Numbered from the stretch's first letter, positions 7,071 to 21,117 are shown. The stretch is 32,134 nucleotides of DNA from Deltaproteobacteria bacterium (GCA_028818775.1 JAPPNE010000064.1:1953-34086); one strand, 5' to 3'. Notes: a model not told the origin generated them from the sequence alone. Made by a program: numbers and translations.

Positions 7071-9548
7071 TCAGGCATTCGCCGGCACCGTCCTGTCCCC
7101 TCCGCTCTTGGGGCGGCCCTGCCGGGCCTGCTTCCTGGCCTTGGCGGCGGTTCCGGACCCGGGCTCCTTGGCGGGTACGCCGCCGGGCTTGTCGTCGAAG
7201 GCCACCGCGAGCACGTCGTTCATGTTCCGCGCCAGGATGAAGTTCAGCTTGTTGCGCAGCGGGCGCGGGATCTCTTCCAGGTCCTTCTGGTTCTGGAAGG
7301 GGATGGCGACGGTCTGGACCCCGGAGCGGAAGGCCGCCAGGCACTTTTCCTTGAGGCCGCCCACGGGCAGCACCCGTCCCCGGAGCGTGATCTCCCCGGT
7401 CATGGCCACGTTGCGGCTCACCGGCCGCTTGGTCAGCGCGGAGATGAGGGCCGTGCCCATGGTGATGCCGGCGGAAGGACCGTCCTTGGGGATGGAGCCC
7501 GAGGGCACGTGAATGTGGATGTCCTGCTTCTGGTAGAAGTTCTCCTCCAGCCCGAGGTTCTTGGCCTGGGCGCGGGCGTAGCTCACCGCGGCCTGGGCCG
7601 ATTCGCGCATCACCTCGCCCAACTGGCCGGTGAGGGTCAGGTTGCCGCGGCCCTTGGAGAGCGACGCCTCCACGTGCAGCAGCTCGCCCCCGGCGCTGGT
7701 CCAGGCCAGGCCCGTGGCCACGCCGATCTCGTTCTGCTCCGGGGTCTCGGTGAGGAAGCGCGGCGGGCCGAGGAACTGGTGCAGGTTGCGCCGGGTGACG
7801 CGCGTGCGCGCGGTGCGGCCGTCGGCCACCCGGCGCGCGACCTTGCGGCCGATGGCGGCGATCTCCCGCTCCAGGTTCCGCAGACCGGCCTCCCGCGTGT
7901 ACTGCTCGATGATGCGCAGCACCGCGTCCTGCGAGATGTCCAGCAGGTCGCCCGAGATCCCGGCCTCCTGGCGTTGCCGCGGGATCAGGAAGCGGCGCGC
8001 GATCTCCAGCTTTTCCTCGTTGGTGTAGCCGGAGAGGTTGATGACCTCCATGCGGTCGCGCAGCGCCGGCGGCACCGTGTCGAGCAGGTTCGCCGTGCAG
8101 ATGAACAGCACGCTGGAGAGGTCGAAGGGCACGTTCAGGTAGTGGTCGCTGAAGGCGTGGTTCTGCTCCGGGTCGAGCACCTCCAGCAGCGCCGCCGAGG
8201 GGTCGCCGCGGAAGTCGTTGCCGACCTTGTCCAGCTCGTCGAGCATGAACACCGGGTTGTTGGAGCCGGCCTGCTTCATGCCCTGGATGATGCGGCCGGG
8301 CAGGGCGCCCACGTAGGTCCGGCGGTGCCCGCGGATTTCCGCCTCGTCGCGGATGCCGCCCAGCGAGATGCGTACGAACTTGCGTCCGAGGGCGCGCGCG
8401 ATGGACTTCCCCAAGGAGGTCTTGCCCACTCCCGGCGGGCCGACGAAGCACAGGATCGGGCCGCGGATCTTCTTCCGCAGCTTGTTCACCGCGAGGTACT
8501 CCAGGAACCGCTCCTTGATCTTCTCCAGGTTGTAGTGGTCCTCGTCGAGGACCTGCTTGGCCTTGCGGAGGTCGAGCTTGTCCTTGGTGCGAACGCTCCA
8601 GGGAAGCTCCACCATCCAGTCCAGGTAGGTGCGCACCAGGGAGGACTCGGACGATTCGGGGTGCATCTGCTCCAGCCGCTTGAGCTGCTTGTCGGCCTCC
8701 TTCTTGACCTCCGGCGGCATGCCGGCCTTGTCGAGCTGGCCTTTCAGCTCGTTCATCTCTTCCGTCTTCTCGTCGCCCTCGCCGAGTTCCTGGTGGATCT
8801 GCCGGAGCTGCTCCCGCAGGAAGTACTCCCGCTGGGTCTTGCTCATCTCGTCCTTGGCCTGGTTCTGGATGCGCGCCTGCATGGTGGCGAGCTCGAGCTC
8901 GCGGGTGAGCAGCTCGTTGACCTTCTTGAGCCGGTCCACCGGCTCGTAGATCTCCAGGATCGACTGGCTCTCCTCGATCTGGAGGCGCAGGTTGGACGCC
9001 ACCAGGTCCGCGAGCACGCCGGGATCCACCACGTTGTCCGTGACCATCACGATCTCGGGCGGGAGGTTCTTGAGGTTGAGGATCTGCTCGATCTTCTCCT
9101 TGACGTTGCGCATGAGCGCCTCGACCTCGATGGAAACCTCGATGACCTGGGGCTCGATGACCTTCTCGATGCGTGTCTCGAAGTAGGGTTCCTCGCGGAC
9201 GAATTCCTGCAGGATGCCCTTGGTCATCCCCTGCACCAGGATCTTCACCCGGCCGTCGTCGAGCTTGAGCATGCGCAGGATGGTCGCCACCGTGCCCACG
9301 CGGTAGAGGTCGTCCGTCGCGGGGTCGTCCTCGGCCGCGTCCTTCTGCACCACGAGAAAGATGTGCCGGTCGCGCTCCAGCGCCTCGTTCACCGCGTTGA
9401 TGGACAGCTCCCTGCCGATGAACAGGGGAATCATCATGTACGGATAGATGACGATGTCCCGGATGGGCAGGAGCGGTATGATGTCCGGGATCTCGCTTAC
9501 GGGCCGGTCGTCGACGAGCGCCGCGGCATCCTTGTCGGATTCTTCCAT
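7071..9548 (-). CDS. lon: ATP-dependent protease Lon (LonA)
   Basis: This 825-residue LonA protease degrades misfolded and regulatory proteins in the cytoplasm. The N-terminal substrate domain begins IIPLLPIRDIVIYPYM (23-38). A coiled-coil stretch follows around 190-260. The AAA+ module has Walker A GPPGVGKT (370-377) and Walker B MLDELDK (435-441). The protease domain has the Ser-Lys dyad: S692 in PKDGPSAG and K735 in GGLKEKCLAA. A basic, Pro/Lys/Arg-rich tail of about 35 residues after 790 is longer than in E. coli Lon and looks disordered. The gene begins 9 bp after the dnaJ stop on the same strand, consistent with co-expression of chaperone and protease. Confidence 0.97.
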   Translation of the reverse strand: MEESDKDAAALVDDRPVSEIPDIIPLLPIRDIVIYPYMMIPLFIGRELSINAVNEALERDRHIFLVVQKDAAEDDPATDDLYRVGTVATILRMLKLDDGRVKILVQGMTKGILQEFVREEPYFETRIEKVIEPQVIEVSIEVEALMRNVKEKIEQILNLKNLPPEIVMVTDNVVDPGVLADLVASNLRLQIEESQSILEIYEPVDRLKKVNELLTRELELATMQARIQNQAKDEMSKTQREYFLREQLRQIHQELGEGDEKTEEMNELKGQLDKAGMPPEVKKEADKQLKRLEQMHPESSESSLVRTYLDWMVELPWSVRTKDKLDLRKAKQVLDEDHYNLEKIKERFLEYLAVNKLRKKIRGPILCFVGPPGVGKTSLGKSIARALGRKFVRISLGGIRDEAEIRGHRRTYVGALPGRIIQGMKQAGSNNPVFMLDELDKVGNDFRGDPSAALLEVLDPEQNHAFSDHYLNVPFDLSSVLFICTANLLDTVPPALRDRMEVINLSGYTNEEKLEIARRFLIPRQRQEAGISGDLLDISQDAVLRIIEQYTREAGLRNLEREIAAIGRKVARRVADGRTARTRVTRRNLHQFLGPPRFLTETPEQNEIGVATGLAWTSAGGELLHVEASLSKGRGNLTLTGQLGEVMRESAQAAVSYARAQAKNLGLEENFYQKQDIHIHVPSGSIPKDGPSAGITMGTALISALTKRPVSRNVAMTGEITLRGRVLPVGGLKEKCLAAFRSGVQTVAIPFQNQKDLEEIPRPLRNKLNFILARNMNDVLAVAFDDKPGGVPAKEPGSGTAAKARKQARQGRPKSGGDRTVPANA

Positions 9549-9557
9549 CGATGATCC

Positions 9558-10673
9558 TCAGTCGAACAGTTCCTTTACCTTCTCGAAGAACCCTTTTGCA
9601 ATAGGCTGGCCGTCGTCGCCGCCGTCTTCGGCGAACTCCTGCAGGAGCTTCTTCTGGCGCCCGGTCAGGCGCGTGGGCGTCTCCACCACCACGCGCACGT
9701 GCTCGTCCCCCCGGCGGCTCCCGTGCACGTCCTTGATGCCCTTGCCCTTGAGCCGGAACACCGCGTTGGACTGGGTCCCCGCGGGGATCTTCATCTTGAC
9801 CTTGCCCTCCAGCGTGGGCACCTCGACCTCCGCGCCGAGGGCGGCGTGGACGAAGCTGATGGGCATGTCGCAGATGACGTCCTGTCCGTCGCGCATGAAG
9901 ATCGGATGCTCCTGCACCAGCATGACCACGTACAGGTCCCCCGGCGGCCCGCCTCGGAAGCCGCCCTCGCCCTCGCCGCGCAGCTTGAGGCGCGATCCGG
10001 TGTCGACGCCGGCCGGGATCTTGACGTTGATGGTGTGGAACTTGCGGGTCAGGCCCGCGCCGCCGCACGAGGCGCACGGGTGGGCGATCACCCGGCCCTG
10101 GCCGCCGCACTGGCTGCAGGTGCGCGACACCGTGAAGAACCCCTGCTGGAACGCCATCTGCCCCGACCCGTTGCACGCGGGACAGGTCTGCGGCGACGTG
10201 CCCTTCTCGGCGCCGCTGCCTTCGCACTCGTCGCACGGCCCGTGGCGCGGGATCTTGATCTTCTGCTCGGTGCCGAAGGCGGCCTGCTCGAAGGTGATCT
10301 CGAGGTTGTAGCGCAGGTCGTCGCCGCGCTGCGCCCGGCTCCGGGACCGGCCCCGCGGCGACCCGCCGAAGAAGTCCCCGAAGATGTCGCCGAATATGTC
10401 CTCGAACCCGCCGGTGAAGTCGAAACCCCCGGCGAACGGACCGGTATCGCCGAACGCCGCGTGGCCGAACTGGTCGTACTTGGACCGCTTCTCCGGATCG
10501 GACAGCACCTGGTAGGCTTCGGACAGTTCCTTGAACTTCTCCTCGGCCTGCTTGTCGCCCGGGTTCCGGTCCGGATGGTACTGCAGCGCCAGCTTGCGGT
10601 ACGCCTTCTTGATCTCGTCCTCGCCGGCCTTGCGGCTCAGGCCGAGGATTTCATAGTAGTCGCTTTTGTCCAA
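9558..10673 (-). CDS. dnaJ: Chaperone DnaJ (type I Hsp40)
   Basis: This 371-residue cochaperone delivers substrates to DnaK and stimulates its ATPase. The J domain (4-70) carries the HPD motif at 33-35. The Gly/Phe region covers about 75-105. Four zinc-binding CxxCxGxG repeats lie at 147-154, 164-171, 186-193 and 200-207, so this is a full type I DnaJ. The C-terminal substrate-binding domains follow and end KVKELFD. It lies 19 bp downstream of dnaK and 9 bp upstream of lon. Confidence 0.97.
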   Translation of the reverse strand: MDKSDYYEILGLSRKAGEDEIKKAYRKLALQYHPDRNPGDKQAEEKFKELSEAYQVLSDPEKRSKYDQFGHAAFGDTGPFAGGFDFTGGFEDIFGDIFGDFFGGSPRGRSRSRAQRGDDLRYNLEITFEQAAFGTEQKIKIPRHGPCDECEGSGAEKGTSPQTCPACNGSGQMAFQQGFFTVSRTCSQCGGQGRVIAHPCASCGGAGLTRKFHTINVKIPAGVDTGSRLKLRGEGEGGFRGGPPGDLYVVMLVQEHPIFMRDGQDVICDMPISFVHAALGAEVEVPTLEGKVKMKIPAGTQSNAVFRLKGKGIKDVHGSRRGDEHVRVVVETPTRLTGRQKKLLQEFAEDGGDDGQPIAKGFFEKVKELFD

Positions 10674-10692
10674 TGTCTAGTCCCGCCGCCCC

Positions 10693-12630
<1,938 letters not shown>

Positions 12631-12671
12631 GTCAGGTCTCCTTGCTGTCTCGATGTCTTTCGCCGTGGAAT

Positions 12672-13283
12672 CTAATCATCGGTCGGGTCGTTTTCAACCG
12701 TGTTTTCGGCTTGTTTCGCGGGCGTTTTGGCGACGCTCACCAGCGACGGCCGCAGCAGCCGGTCGCCCAGGTAGTAGCCCCGGTGGACCTCGTCCACCAC
12801 CGTGTTGGCCTCGTGTTCGGCGCTCTCCACCTGGGCGAAGGCCTCGTGCTTCTCCGGGTCGAAGGGCTCGCCCTTGGCCGTGACCTGGGTCACGCCGTGC
12901 TTCTGGAGCGCTTCCAGGCAGGCCCTGAGCACCAACTCCACGCCGTCCAGCAGCGACTGCCCGTTGCCGCCGGAGCGGCCGTGCTCCACCGCCCGCTCCA
13001 GGTCGTCGATGACCGGCAGGAGGTCACGCACCAGCGACTCGTTGGCGTGGCGGATGGCGTCCTGCTTTTCGCGCGCCACCCGCTTCCTGTAGTTCTCCGT
13101 CTCCGCGGCCTGCCGCAGGAACTGGTCCTCCAGCCGCCGCGCCTCTTCCCTGGCCGCCGCCAGCTCCTCGTTCAGGCGCTCCAGCTCCGAGGGCTCCGGC
13201 GCCTCGTCGCCGGCCTCCGGCTGGTCCTCCGTCACCTCGCCCTCCACGGCCGCTTCGGTTTCGTCCTTTTTCTCTTCCACCAT
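12672..13283 (-). CDS. grpE: Nucleotide exchange factor GrpE
   Basis: GrpE releases ADP from DnaK. The acidic N-terminus ([21 protein letters not shown]) leads into the long dimerising coiled coil (about residues 32-80), then the conserved [15 protein letters not shown] and the C-terminal beta domain ([25 protein letters not shown]). I use ATG 13283 (203 residues); an in-frame TTG at 13310 would add nine residues. Neither has a clear ribosome-binding site. As first gene of the chaperone-protease run it is divergent from recO, with a candidate promoter at 13362-13390. No hrcA is adjacent. Confidence 0.93.
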   Translation of the reverse strand: MVEEKKDETEAAVEGEVTEDQPEAGDEAPEPSELERLNEELAAAREEARRLEDQFLRQAAETENYRKRVAREKQDAIRHANESLVRDLLPVIDDLERAVEHGRSGGNGQSLLDGVELVLRACLEALQKHGVTQVTAKGEPFDPEKHEAFAQVESAEHEANTVVDEVHRGYYLGDRLLRPSLVSVAKTPAKQAENTVENDPTDD

Positions 13284-13361
13284 GAATTCGTCGTTTGTTT
13301 GCTGCCCCAAGAAACCGGCCGGCGGACAAAGTACGGCATCCGCCGGGACGACGGCCGAGAG

Positions 13362-13390
13362 AAGGTAATCACCGATCCGGGCCGTGTCAA
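13362..13390 (-). promoter_or_regulatory. Candidate sigma-70 promoter for grpE-dnaK-dnaJ-lon
   Basis: On the minus strand, TTGACA (13390-13385) is followed by a 17-base spacer and TACCTT (13367-13362), about 80 bases before the grpE ATG. The -35 is perfect; the -10 matches 3 of 6. No CIRCE element or clear sigma-32 promoter was found in the 13311-13494 intergenic region. Confidence 0.45.
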
Positions 13391-13494
13391 GGTGGCGACA
13401 TCAAACGCCGGAAGGGGCGGAACGGGGCGGAAGTCGGTGTTTCGGCGCGACTTTTTGGACGCGTTGGTGTATACGTGACAGGAGTTTGACGATT

Positions 13495-14316
13495 GTGCGG
13501 CGTGCCCGGAGGGAGGAACGGCCGGGAGCGTCGCGGGGGGTTGCGTTGCCGGCGATACGGTCGAGCCCGGCCATCGTTTTGCGGTCCTGGGCGTACGGCG
13601 AATCGGACAAGATCGTCTCTTTCCTGACACGGGATTTCGGCAAGATCCGGGGCATCGCCAAGGGAGCCAAGCGCTCCCGCAAGCGGTTTCTCAACGTCCT
13701 GGAGCCCTTCACGCTCGTCCAGTTGCGCTTCCACGAACGTCCGAACAGCCCGCTGGCGTTCGTGCACGCGTGCGACTGGGTGTACGTGTTCCGGGCCATA
13801 GCCAGGGACCTGGGCAAGATCGCGCACGCCTCCTACCTCGTGGAGATCACGGACGAGCTGACGCGCGACGGCGACGACAGCCTGTCGCTGTTCGAGCACC
13901 TGCGCTCCGGGCTCCGGTTCCTGGAGGAGAACGCGGCTTCGCCGGAGTTCCTCACCGCATTCGAGCTGATGCTGCTGCGGTTGGCCGGTTTCCAGCCCAT
14001 CCTGGAGCAGTGCCAGCGCTGCGGCCGCGACCCCGGGCCCGGCGGCGGGGACCTCGATCGCTGGGGGTTCAGCCCGGCCGACGGAGGCGTGCTTTGCCGC
14101 GGCTGCCGCGAGTACCGCAGGGAGGCGGTGCCCCTGTCGGCCGAGGCGTTGGGCGTGCTCACCCACATCCAGCGGCACGGCTGGACCGAAGGCGAGGCGC
14201 CGCCGTCGCTCCAGCCGGCCTTGCGGGAGGCGCGCGCGTTGATGCCCTTGTTTATCCAGTACCAGATTAGTAAGAAGCTCAAGTCCGCGGCCTTCCTGGA
14301 CGGCCCGTTCCGTTAG
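13495..14316 (+). CDS. recO: DNA repair protein RecO
   Basis: RecO anneals SSB-coated single-stranded DNA and helps RecR load RecA in gap repair. The OB-fold start AIVLRSWAYGESDKIV, the FLTRDFGKIRGIAKGAK block and the C-terminal zinc cluster (CQRCG ... GVLCRGC) are all present. I chose GTG 13495 because AGGAG lies 10 bases upstream (13480-13484); this gives 273 residues. The frame is open further upstream to 13384 but without RecO-like sequence. It is divergent from grpE and is followed by an inverted-repeat element, then the glycyl-tRNA synthetase gene. Confidence 0.92.
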   Translation: MRRARREERPGASRGVALPAIRSSPAIVLRSWAYGESDKIVSFLTRDFGKIRGIAKGAKRSRKRFLNVLEPFTLVQLRFHERPNSPLAFVHACDWVYVFRAIARDLGKIAHASYLVEITDELTRDGDDSLSLFEHLRSGLRFLEENAASPEFLTAFELMLLRLAGFQPILEQCQRCGRDPGPGGGDLDRWGFSPADGGVLCRGCREYRREAVPLSAEALGVLTHIQRHGWTEGEAPPSLQPALREARALMPLFIQYQISKKLKSAAFLDGPFR

Positions 14317-14321
14317 AGAGA

Positions 14322-14443
14322 ATGGCGTCCTTCGACTTCGCTGCGCTACGCTCAGGACGAACGGGGGACGACCGGGAATTGGCCTACAACCGTTCGTCCT
14401 GAGCGTAGCGTCGCGCCAGCGGCGCGAAGTCGAAGGACGCCAT
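14322..14443. repeat. Inverted-repeat intergenic element, copy B (recO-glyS)
   Basis: The left arm 14322-14364 begins ATGGCGTCCTTCGACTTCGC. The right arm 14390-14443 ends with the exact reverse complement of that 20-mer. The inner arms CTACGCTCAGGACGAACGG and its complement flank a 25-base unique loop. The right arm carries an extra small hairpin (GCGCC...GGCGC, about 14412-14426). It starts 5 bases after the recO stop and ends 32 bases before the glyS ATG. It shares outer and inner arms with copy A at 5887-6003. Confidence 0.9.
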
Positions 14444-14475
14444 ATTCGACAGCAGACAGGAGAACCACAGCGCCC

Positions 14476-15797
14476 ATGAACGAACACGCGACGATGGAAA
14501 AGGTCGTCAATCTGTGCAAGCGGAGAGGGTTCATCTTTCCGTCCAGTGAGATTTACGGAGGCATCGGCAGCACCTGGGACTACGGGCCCGTGGGCGTGGA
14601 GCTCAAGCGCAACGTCAAGGAGGCGTGGTGGAAGGCGGTGGTGACCGGCCGCAACGACACCGTCGGCCTGGACGCCTCGATCCTGATGCACCCGAGGGTG
14701 TGGGAGGCGTCGGGCCACGTGGCCGGCTTCTCGGACCCGCTGGTGGAGTGCAAGGTGTGCCACCAACGTTTCCGCGAGGACTTCCTGGAGGAAGCGGGCA
14801 AGTGCCCGGTCTGCGGCGGCGAGGTCACCGAGGCGCGGCAGTTCAACCTGATGTTCAAGACCTTCATGGGGCCGGTGGAGGACACCGCCAGCACGGTGTT
14901 CCTGCGTCCCGAGACCGCCCAGGGCATCTTCGTCAACTTCACCAACGTCCTGGACACCGCGCGCCAGAAGATCCCCTTCGGCATCGCGCAGATCGGCAAG
15001 AGCTTCCGCAACGAGATCACCCCCGGCAACTTCATCTTCCGCACCCGCGAGTTCGAGCAGATGGAGATCGAGTACTTCGTCAAGCCGGGCGAAGACGAGG
15101 AGGCGTTCCAGTCCTGGCAGGACGCGCGCATGCATTGGTATGTGGACAACGGCATCCGCGCCGGCAACCTGCGTCTCCGTCCCCACGGCAGCGACGAGCT
15201 GGCGCACTACGCCAAGGCCTGCGTGGACGTGGAGTACGAGTTTCCGTTCGGCTGGTCGGAGCTCGAGGGTATCGCCAACCGCAGCGACTTCGACCTGAAG
15301 CAGCACATGGAGTACAGCGGCAAGGACATGACCTACTTCGACGAGGCCACCCGCAGCCGCTACGTCCCCTATGTCATCGAGCCTTCCGCCGGCGTGGACC
15401 GGCCGCTGCTGGCGTTCCTGGTGGACGCCTACGACGAGGAGGAGGTGGAGGGCGAGCGCCGCATCGTGCTGCGCCTCGACCCGCGCCTGGCGCCGTTCAA
15501 GGCGGGCGTCTATCCGCTGCTGCGGAAGGACGGACATCCCGAGCGCGCGCAGGAGATCCGCGACATCCTGAAGGAGCACTTCCCGGTGGTCTATGACCAG
15601 GCCGGCTCCATCGGGCGGCGCTACCGCCGGCAGGACGAGATCGGCACGCCCTTCGGCATCACCGTGGACCATGACACCCTGAAGGACCAGACCGTGACCC
15701 TGCGCGACCGCGACGCCATGACCCAGGTGCGCATTCCCGTGGACCGGCTGGTGGAAGAGATCCGCCGGCGCATGGATCCGCGGACGAGGGCGAGCTG

Positions 15798-15798
<1 letters not shown>
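14476..15798 (+). CDS. glyS: Glycyl-tRNA synthetase, dimeric (alpha2) type
   Basis: This class II synthetase charges tRNA-Gly. The N-terminus [19 protein letters not shown], the zinc-binding pair C92/C95 and C110/C113, motif 2 FRNEITP (177-183) with [13 protein letters not shown], and the motif 3 region [19 protein letters not shown] identify the single-chain alpha2 form rather than the GlyQ/GlyS heterotetramer. The C-terminal anticodon-binding domain ([33 protein letters not shown]) is complete. The length of 440 residues is normal. AGGAG lies 13 bases before the ATG; an in-frame Met7 is an alternative. The stop overlaps the ppdK start by one base (TGATG), implying coupled translation. Confidence 0.96.
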
Positions 15799-18524
<2,726 letters not shown>

Positions 18525-18614
18525 ACCCCGCCGGTTGCCTTTACCCCGCGATATTTTCGTCCCTTACCAAACACCTCCCTATAGTCTCCCGCCTGCCCGC
18601 CGATTCATCCTGTA

Positions 18615-18651
18615 GGGCGCGAACCGAAAGGGCACCGACGCCCCGAAGGGC
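18615..18651 (+). promoter_or_regulatory. Structured 5' leader of the pilus operon (two competing hairpins)
   Basis: GGGCG (18615-18619) can pair with CGCCC (18639-18643). The overlapping segment 18640-18651 can instead form a hairpin with a 4-bp stem and CGAA loop, close to the ribosome-binding site GGGAGG (18655-18660). The two folds exclude each other. TATAGT at about 18582 could be a -10 element but no good -35 is seen. A regulatory role is inference only. Confidence 0.25.
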
Positions 18652-18668
18652 CGCGGGAGGACATCCTC

Positions 18669-19877
18669 ATGGAACTTTCTATGGGAAGCTCATTGGTGCG
18701 GACGGACACGACCGTCGTGGCGCTGGTGGATTCGTTGATGAGGGATGCCGTGGCGCGCGGCGCCAGCGACGTCCACATCGAGCCCTACGAGGACAGCGTG
18801 CGCGTGCGCTTCCGCATCGACGGGGTGCTCCAGGAAGTCATGGCGCCGCCCCACGGGATGAAGCACGCGCTGACCTCCCGCATCAAGGTGATGTCCGGTC
18901 TCGACATCGCCGAGCACCGCCTGCCTCAGGACGGGCGCCTGAAGATCGAGGGAACCGGTGCCGAAGTGGATGTCCGCGTCTCGGTCCTGCCGACACGTTT
19001 CGGCGAAAAGGTGGTGCTGCGCTTGCTGCACCGCTCCGACCTCGTGACCAGCCTCGACGCCCTGGGTCTGGAGGCACGCGACCGGGAACTCTTTGCCCGG
19101 GCCATGAACAAGCCCGCGGGCATGATCCTGCTCACAGGCCCCACCGGCAGCGGCAAGTCCACCACCCTCTACGGCATGCTCTCGGAGCTGAACCGGCCGG
19201 GAGTGAACATCTCCACCGCCGAGGACCCCGTGGAGTACCACCTGGCGGGCATCAACCAGGTGCAGACCCATGCCGACATCGGGCTCACCTTCGCCGCCTG
19301 CCTGCGGGCGTTCCTGCGCCAGGATCCCGACATCCTCATGGTGGGGGAGATCCGCGACACCGAGACCGCGCGCATCGCCGTGAACGCCGCCCTCACCGGC
19401 CACTTGGTGCTCACCACCCTGCACACGAACGACGCACCTTCGAGCGTGCACCGCCTCCTCGACATGGGCGTCGAACCGTATCTCATCGCCTCGGCCGTGA
19501 CCATGGTGGCGGCCCAGCGGCTGCTGCGCCGGGTGTGCGATGCCTGCAAGACGCCGGTGGCACTGCCCGGTGACACGTTCACGGCGGCCCGTGCGCGGGT
19601 GGAGGAAGTGCGCGACGTCGAGGACTGCCGCGGCGCCGGCTGTCCCGACTGCCACCACACGGGCTACCGCGGACGCGTGGCCGTCTACGAGGTCATGACC
19701 TTGACGGACGAGTTGCGGAGAATGGTCCTGCGCGGCGCTTCTGCGGCCGAGCTCAAGGCCTCGGCGGTGGAGAAGGGCATGCGCACGCTGCGGCAGGCCG
19801 CCGTCGGCAAGGTCCGGCAGGGGGTCACCACCGTCGAGGAGGCGCTGCGCGTGACCGACGCGGACTCGGCCGGGTAG
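18669..19877 (+). CDS. Short PilB/GspE-type pilus assembly ATPase
   Basis: This 402-residue secretion ATPase powers pilin polymerisation at the inner membrane. The N2 domain starts at once (GASDVHIEPYEDSVRVRFRIDG, residues 31-52), so the N-terminal MshEN/N1 domain of typical ~560-residue PilB is absent. The core has Walker A GPTGSGKST (157-165), Asp box STAEDPVEY (182-190), Walker B DILMVGEIRD (221-230) and His box GHLVLTTLHTNDA (244-256). A zinc-binding cysteine set follows (C290, C293, C325, C328). The tetracysteine marks it as PilB/GspE rather than PilT. GGGAGG 8 bases upstream supports the ATG. pilC follows after 4 bp. Confidence 0.9.
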   Translation: MELSMGSSLVRTDTTVVALVDSLMRDAVARGASDVHIEPYEDSVRVRFRIDGVLQEVMAPPHGMKHALTSRIKVMSGLDIAEHRLPQDGRLKIEGTGAEVDVRVSVLPTRFGEKVVLRLLHRSDLVTSLDALGLEARDRELFARAMNKPAGMILLTGPTGSGKSTTLYGMLSELNRPGVNISTAEDPVEYHLAGINQVQTHADIGLTFAACLRAFLRQDPDILMVGEIRDTETARIAVNAALTGHLVLTTLHTNDAPSSVHRLLDMGVEPYLIASAVTMVAAQRLLRRVCDACKTPVALPGDTFTAARARVEEVRDVEDCRGAGCPDCHHTGYRGRVAVYEVMTLTDELRRMVLRGASAAELKASAVEKGMRTLRQAAVGKVRQGVTTVEEALRVTDADSAG

Positions 19878-19881
19878 CCCC

Positions 19882-21102
19882 ATGGCGCAGTACCGTTGGC
19901 AGGGCAGGAACCGCGAGGGCCGGCTGCTTCGCGGCGAGATGGAGGCCGCCGACCCCGCCGCGGTGGCGGCTGAACTGCGCCGGCGCCGGATCCAGCCGCT
20001 TCCCTCCGGCATCCGGGAGAAGGGCAAGGGGCTCCGCCGGGAGATCGCCATCCCGGGGTTCGGACCCCGGGTGGGCGCCGACGACATCGTCGTGCTGACG
20101 CGGAATTTCGCGGTGATGATCGAAGCCGGCGTGCCCGTGGTCGAGTGTCTCGGCGTGCTCGCGGACCAGACCGAGAACAGCGTCGTGCGCAAGGCGCTCG
20201 GGACCCTGCGCCTCGACGTGTCCGGCGGCATGACCTTGACCGCGGCCATGGCGCGGCACCCGCGGCTGTTCGACGTCCTGTTCGTGCGCATGGTGGCGGC
20301 CGGCGAGCACGGCGGCGTCCTGGCCGAGGTGCTCTCCCGCCTCGCCCTCTTCATCGAGCGGTCGGCGCGGCTCAAGCGCAAGGTGCGCACCGCCATGGTC
20401 TACCCCGCCGCCATCGTGGCCGTGGCGACGGCGGTGGTGGCGGTGCTGCTCCTGTACGTGATTCCGGTGTTCGCGGAGATCTACCAGGGCATGGGGAAGG
20501 CGCTGCCGCCGCTGACCGAGCTGACCATCGCCGTCAGCCGGGCGCTGTACGACTACGCCCCGTTCCTCTTGGCCGGTCTCGCGGCGGTCCCGCTGGCCCT
20601 GCGCATGTACTGCCGCACCGAGCGCGGCCTGCGCGCGGTCCACCGGTGGCTGCTGCGTCTGCCGCTCCTCGGCGACTTGCTGCGCAAGGCCGCCATCGCG
20701 CGCTTCAGCCACAACACCGGCCTCCTGCTCCGCTCCGGCGTCACCCTGCTGGACAGCCTCGCCGTCACCGCCGGGACCGCGGGCAACAAGGTCGTGGAGC
20801 GCGCCGTCCTCGACGCCCGCGACGGGCTGGAACGAGGCCGCACCTTCGCCGAGCTGCTGTCGGCCGGCGGCCTTTTCCCGGCAATGGTCTGTCACATGGT
20901 CGCCGTGGGCGAAAGCGTCGGCGCCCTCGACACCATGCTCGACCGGGTGGCGTCGTTCTACGAGGAAGAGGTCGACCGCGCGGTGACGCGGCTCACCACG
21001 CTCATGGAGCCGGCGCTGATGATCGTTCTCGGCGTCGTGCTCGGAGGCATTGTCATCTCCATGTACCTGCCCATCTTCCAGATGGGCGGCATGGTCCAGT
21101 GA
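19882..21102 (+). CDS. pilC: PilC/GspF-type inner-membrane platform protein
   Basis: The 406-residue protein is the inner-membrane platform that couples the pilus ATPase to pilin insertion. It has the typical duplicated GspF cytoplasmic domain (about 66-188 and 270-390), with LTRNFAVMIEAGVPVVECL in the first and FSHNTGLLLRSGVTLLDSL in the second. Transmembrane segments are near 173-196, 224-243 and 373-398, and the end SMYLPIFQMGGMVQ is characteristic. It lies 4 bp after the ATPase gene and 15 bp before the pilin gene, forming one operon. Whether it serves a type IV pilus or a type II-like pseudopilus cannot be settled from this gene alone. Confidence 0.93.
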   Translation: MAQYRWQGRNREGRLLRGEMEAADPAAVAAELRRRRIQPLPSGIREKGKGLRREIAIPGFGPRVGADDIVVLTRNFAVMIEAGVPVVECLGVLADQTENSVVRKALGTLRLDVSGGMTLTAAMARHPRLFDVLFVRMVAAGEHGGVLAEVLSRLALFIERSARLKRKVRTAMVYPAAIVAVATAVVAVLLLYVIPVFAEIYQGMGKALPPLTELTIAVSRALYDYAPFLLAGLAAVPLALRMYCRTERGLRAVHRWLLRLPLLGDLLRKAAIARFSHNTGLLLRSGVTLLDSLAVTAGTAGNKVVERAVLDARDGLERGRTFAELLSAGGLFPAMVCHMVAVGESVGALDTMLDRVASFYEEEVDRAVTRLTTLMEPALMIVLGVVLGGIVISMYLPIFQMGGMVQ

Positions 21103-21117
21103 GGAAGGAGTCCGCGA

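Noticed and set aside
6016..10236. Very long open frame on the minus strand (over 1400 codons)
   Set aside because: It is a different frame across lon, thiL and dnaJ. The translation is Arg/Pro/Gly/Ala-rich low-complexity sequence typical of GC-rich shadows.
13311..13494. CIRCE element or sigma-32 promoter before grpE
   Set aside because: No TTAGCACTC/GAGTGCTAA pair or CTTGAAA/CCCCAT pair was found on either strand.
18608..18668. GEMM (cyclic-di-GMP/cGAMP) riboswitch before the pilus ATPase
   Set aside because: Some core words are present (GAACCGAAAGG, GACGC), but there is no room or sequence for the P3 arm and closing stem before the ATG. Kept only as a weak leader finding.
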